Both the position numbers and the translations under genes were made by a program. Of a stretch of DNA of 50,108 nt, positions 48,586-50,108 are shown one piece after another. Positions within the stretch are counted from its first letter, which is position 1. Each line of letters opens with the position of its first letter. The stretch comes from Pirellulales bacterium (lineage in GTDB: Bacteria; Planctomycetota; Planctomycetia; Pirellulales; JADZDJ01), in assembly GCA_035499655.1 (NCBI GenBank), contig DATJYL010000236.1, forward strand, positions 1 to 50,108, in the 5' to 3' direction. The notes beneath the pieces were generated by a model. That model was not told where the DNA came from, did not search any database, and saw only the letters and a list, made by a program, of their open reading frames with translations.

Positions 48586-48980
48586 TGGGCAGTCAGCCGC
48601 TTGATGATCTGAATACGCTAACAAGGCTTCTCGTGGCAAGCGGGTTAATTGGTGAGGCGCAATTTGCCAAGGTGTGGAAGGGTTTTGAATCAATTTCCAC
48701 CAACGAAGCAAAAGGAAAAGGCGAAGTCGCAACATTTTGCGACTACTTGATTCGTAAGCAGATCATCACTGGCTGGCAACGCAACATGCTTTGTAAAGGT
48801 CGTTACAAAGGATTCTTTTTTGAACAATACAAGCTTATGGATCATCTAGGTTCGGACAACCAATGCATGCGCTACGTCGCCGAGGAATTAGCTTCACGCA
48901 AATCTGTGGTCTTGGTGATTGAGGCGCGGCCGCCCGGCGACGTAAAATTTCAATACACTGTTGAAACGTATTCGCCGTAA
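48585..48980 (+). CDS. Truncated/degenerate Ser/Thr-kinase leader protein
   Basis: A 131-residue protein resembling the N-terminal region of planctomycete Ser/Thr kinases: a helical leader with FCDYLIRKQIITGWQRNMLC, then KGRYKGFFFEQYKLMDHLGS, then a damaged nucleotide loop (DNQCMRYVAEELASRKSVVL). In active kinases this loop would be G-x-G-x-x-G-x-V-Y-x-A-E followed by VAIK. The glycines and the lysine are lost and the protein ends soon after. It is flanked by inverted repeats, so it may be a moving or decaying fragment. It separates xdhB from xdhC. Function doubtful. Confidence 0.65.
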   Translation: MGSQPLDDLNTLTRLLVASGLIGEAQFAKVWKGFESISTNEAKGKGEVATFCDYLIRKQIITGWQRNMLCKGRYKGFFFEQYKLMDHLGSDNQCMRYVAEELASRKSVVLVIEARPPGDVKFQYTVETYSP

Positions 48981-49000
48981 CTCAATAAAATTATTAATTC

Positions 49001-49048
49001 TTTCCTGATTTCTTGGCTTCCTTATAAAATTTTGCTTTGCCTCTCCGC
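49001..49048. repeat. Right inverted repeat of the cassette, with 'cagagacac' word repeat beyond
   Basis: Inverted partner of 48522-48585. It continues to about 49113 as a run of 'ctctgcgtctctgcgg' and 'ctccgtgtctctgtgcctccgtgg' words, the same dispersed family that occurs at 31484-31513 and 48507-48530. Confidence 0.75.
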
Positions 49049-49127
49049 GTCTCTGCGTCTCTGCGGTTATAAAGAATCGTCTCCGTGTCTCTGTGCCTCC
49101 GTGGTAAATCCTGCCGATTGAATTCCT

Positions 49128-49940
49128 ATGAGCGTTCCGCACGGGTTTGTTGAAAAGCTGGCCGAACTTTCTTCCGCGGGGCGGCCGTTTGCGGCGGTCA
49201 CGCTGGTGGAAACCGTCGGCAGCACGCCTTCGGACGCCGGCACGAAAATGCTGGTCGATGGGTCCGGTCTGGTGTTCGGCACGGTTGGCGGCGGCAAGGT
49301 GGAAAGCAAAGCCATCGGGCATGCCCAGGAACTGCTCACTCATGCCGACAACGGCGCGCCGACCTGCGCCCTGGTGGAGTGGAATTTGCAGCGCGACGTG
49401 GGCATGACCTGCGGCGGTGTGGTGAAGCTGCTGTTCGAGGCGTACAACTTTCACGAATGGCGGATCGTGGTGTTCGGCGCCGGTCACGTGGCCCAGGCGC
49501 TTGTGCGGCTCTTGTTGTTGCTCGAATGCCGTGTGATTTGTGTCGATCAGCGCGAAGAATGGCTGTCGAAACTGCCACATTCGCCGAAGCTGCGCACCGT
49601 GCTGCTGCCCGAGCCGCGAGATTTTGTGAGTGAGCTGCGCCCCGACGATTACGTGATTTGCATGACGATGGGTCACAAAACTGACCGCCCGATTTTGCAG
49701 GCGGTGTTGGATCGCAAAGTCAAAGACGCCGGTTTCGAACTGCCTTATTTAGGCGTCATCGGCAGCCAAGCCAAGCGCAAAGTACTGGTACGGGAGCTGA
49801 TCGAAGCGGGTCTTTCCAAAGAATTGGCCGAGCAATTCCGCTGCCCCATTGGCCTCCCATTGGGAAGTAATCAGCCGGGCGAAATCGCCGTCAGCATTGC
49901 CGCCGAACTCATCCAATGCCGCGATGCAGTGCGTGCATAA
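49128..49940 (+). CDS. xdhC: XdhC/CoxI family molybdenum-enzyme maturation protein
   Basis: A 270-residue accessory protein that, in known members, binds the molybdenum cofactor and aids its sulfuration and insertion into xanthine dehydrogenase. The N-terminal XdhC/CoxI domain has FAAVTLVETVGSTPSDAGTK and GTVGGGKVESKA. The C-terminal Rossmann domain has IVVFGAGHVAQALVRLL, DDYVICMTMGHKTD and LPYLGVIGSQAKRKVL. It ends with the family motif CPIGLPLGSNQPGEIAVSIA. Located after xdhA and xdhB; a small cassette interrupts the likely ancestral operon. ATG 49128 follows the word-repeat region. Confidence 0.94.
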   Translation: MSVPHGFVEKLAELSSAGRPFAAVTLVETVGSTPSDAGTKMLVDGSGLVFGTVGGGKVESKAIGHAQELLTHADNGAPTCALVEWNLQRDVGMTCGGVVKLLFEAYNFHEWRIVVFGAGHVAQALVRLLLLLECRVICVDQREEWLSKLPHSPKLRTVLLPEPRDFVSELRPDDYVICMTMGHKTDRPILQAVLDRKVKDAGFELPYLGVIGSQAKRKVLVRELIEAGLSKELAEQFRCPIGLPLGSNQPGEIAVSIAAELIQCRDAVRA

Positions 49941-50085
49941 AGTTGGCAAGGTCCGTCTTCGCGAGGTCATGCAGGCATTCCCAAGCGCGGACATGTTTGG
50001 TACATTATTGGATTCGATTGTCGGCGGAAAATAGTCACGGAGGCGGGGGTCGTTTCATCGTCAACCTGAATGCTGGAGTGGCGTT

Positions 50086-50108
50086 ATGTCTATTGGAACT
50101 GTCGGATC
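50086..50108 (+). CDS. Start of a gene cut by the window end
   Basis: ATG 50086 begins MSIGTVG and runs to the edge of the window, with a ggag ribosome site 7-10 bases upstream. Too short to identify. Confidence 0.4.

Overview
The window looks like a chromosomal segment of a planctomycete, probably of the Pirellulales group. This is inferred from several traits: a cell-surface protein ending in a dockerin and a PEP-CTERM anchor, a DUF11-repeat secreted protein, an ECF sigma factor paired with a membrane Ser/Thr kinase, an ECF sigma factor carrying a membrane-anchored tail, moderately high GC, and many short dispersed word repeats between genes. No rRNA or taxonomic marker is present, so this placement is an inference.

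Layout. 1-4.4 kb: an HU-like protein, then a GntR(YtrA)-type regulator with an operator palindrome in its own promoter, an ABC ATPase, a permease and a zinc-ribbon membrane protein. 4.4-14.7 kb: a DUF11 secreted protein, a secreted EndA-type nuclease with dockerin and PEP-CTERM, a DUF4432 protein, a fatty-acid desaturase and an S9 lipoprotein peptidase. 14.9-26.5 kb: one comEC gene split into three pieces by two related transposons. 26.6-36 kb: DUF1569, a nucleotidyltransferase pair, the murA-prmC-prfA-rpmE cluster, a transglutaminase-like lipoprotein, kdsA and a lipid kinase. 36-39.2 kb: tRNA-Thr(CGU), structured intergenic elements, secreted proteins, a 44-residue Cys/His-rich secreted peptide and a tRNA-like RNA. 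39.2-44 kb: the kinase/sigma pair, a second ECF sigma and a redoxin-like protein without cysteines. 44.4-50 kb: xanthine dehydrogenase xdhA, xdhB and xdhC, interrupted by a small repeat-flanked cassette.

The main discovery is the pair of comEC insertions. Element A (15949-20728, 4780 bp) and element B (22051-26314, 4264 bp) each have terminal inverted repeats and a perfect 8-bp target duplication. Removing both restores one 856-codon comEC frame. Their cargo differs, but they share a core module in the same order and orientation: a class-II tRNA-like RNA with a long (9-bp-like) acceptor stem, a 3-bp T stem and a UAU anticodon; a small convergent ribbon-helix-helix-like protein whose stop lies next to the RNA 3' end; a sigma70-type promoter; a two-hairpin leader RNA; and a one-ORF IS1-family DDE transposase. 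The RNA structures differ in sequence but show compensatory base changes, which argues that they are functional. Both transposases carry a tandem ATA-ATA codon pair at the same position, which the element-borne UAU anticodon could read. Both elements also carry a related coiled-coil/double-winged-helix gene that starts about 72-76 bp inside one terminus. I know of no described transposon family with this combination. The resemblance to 8/4 and 9/3 'allo-tRNAs' comes from memory of that literature and was not searched.
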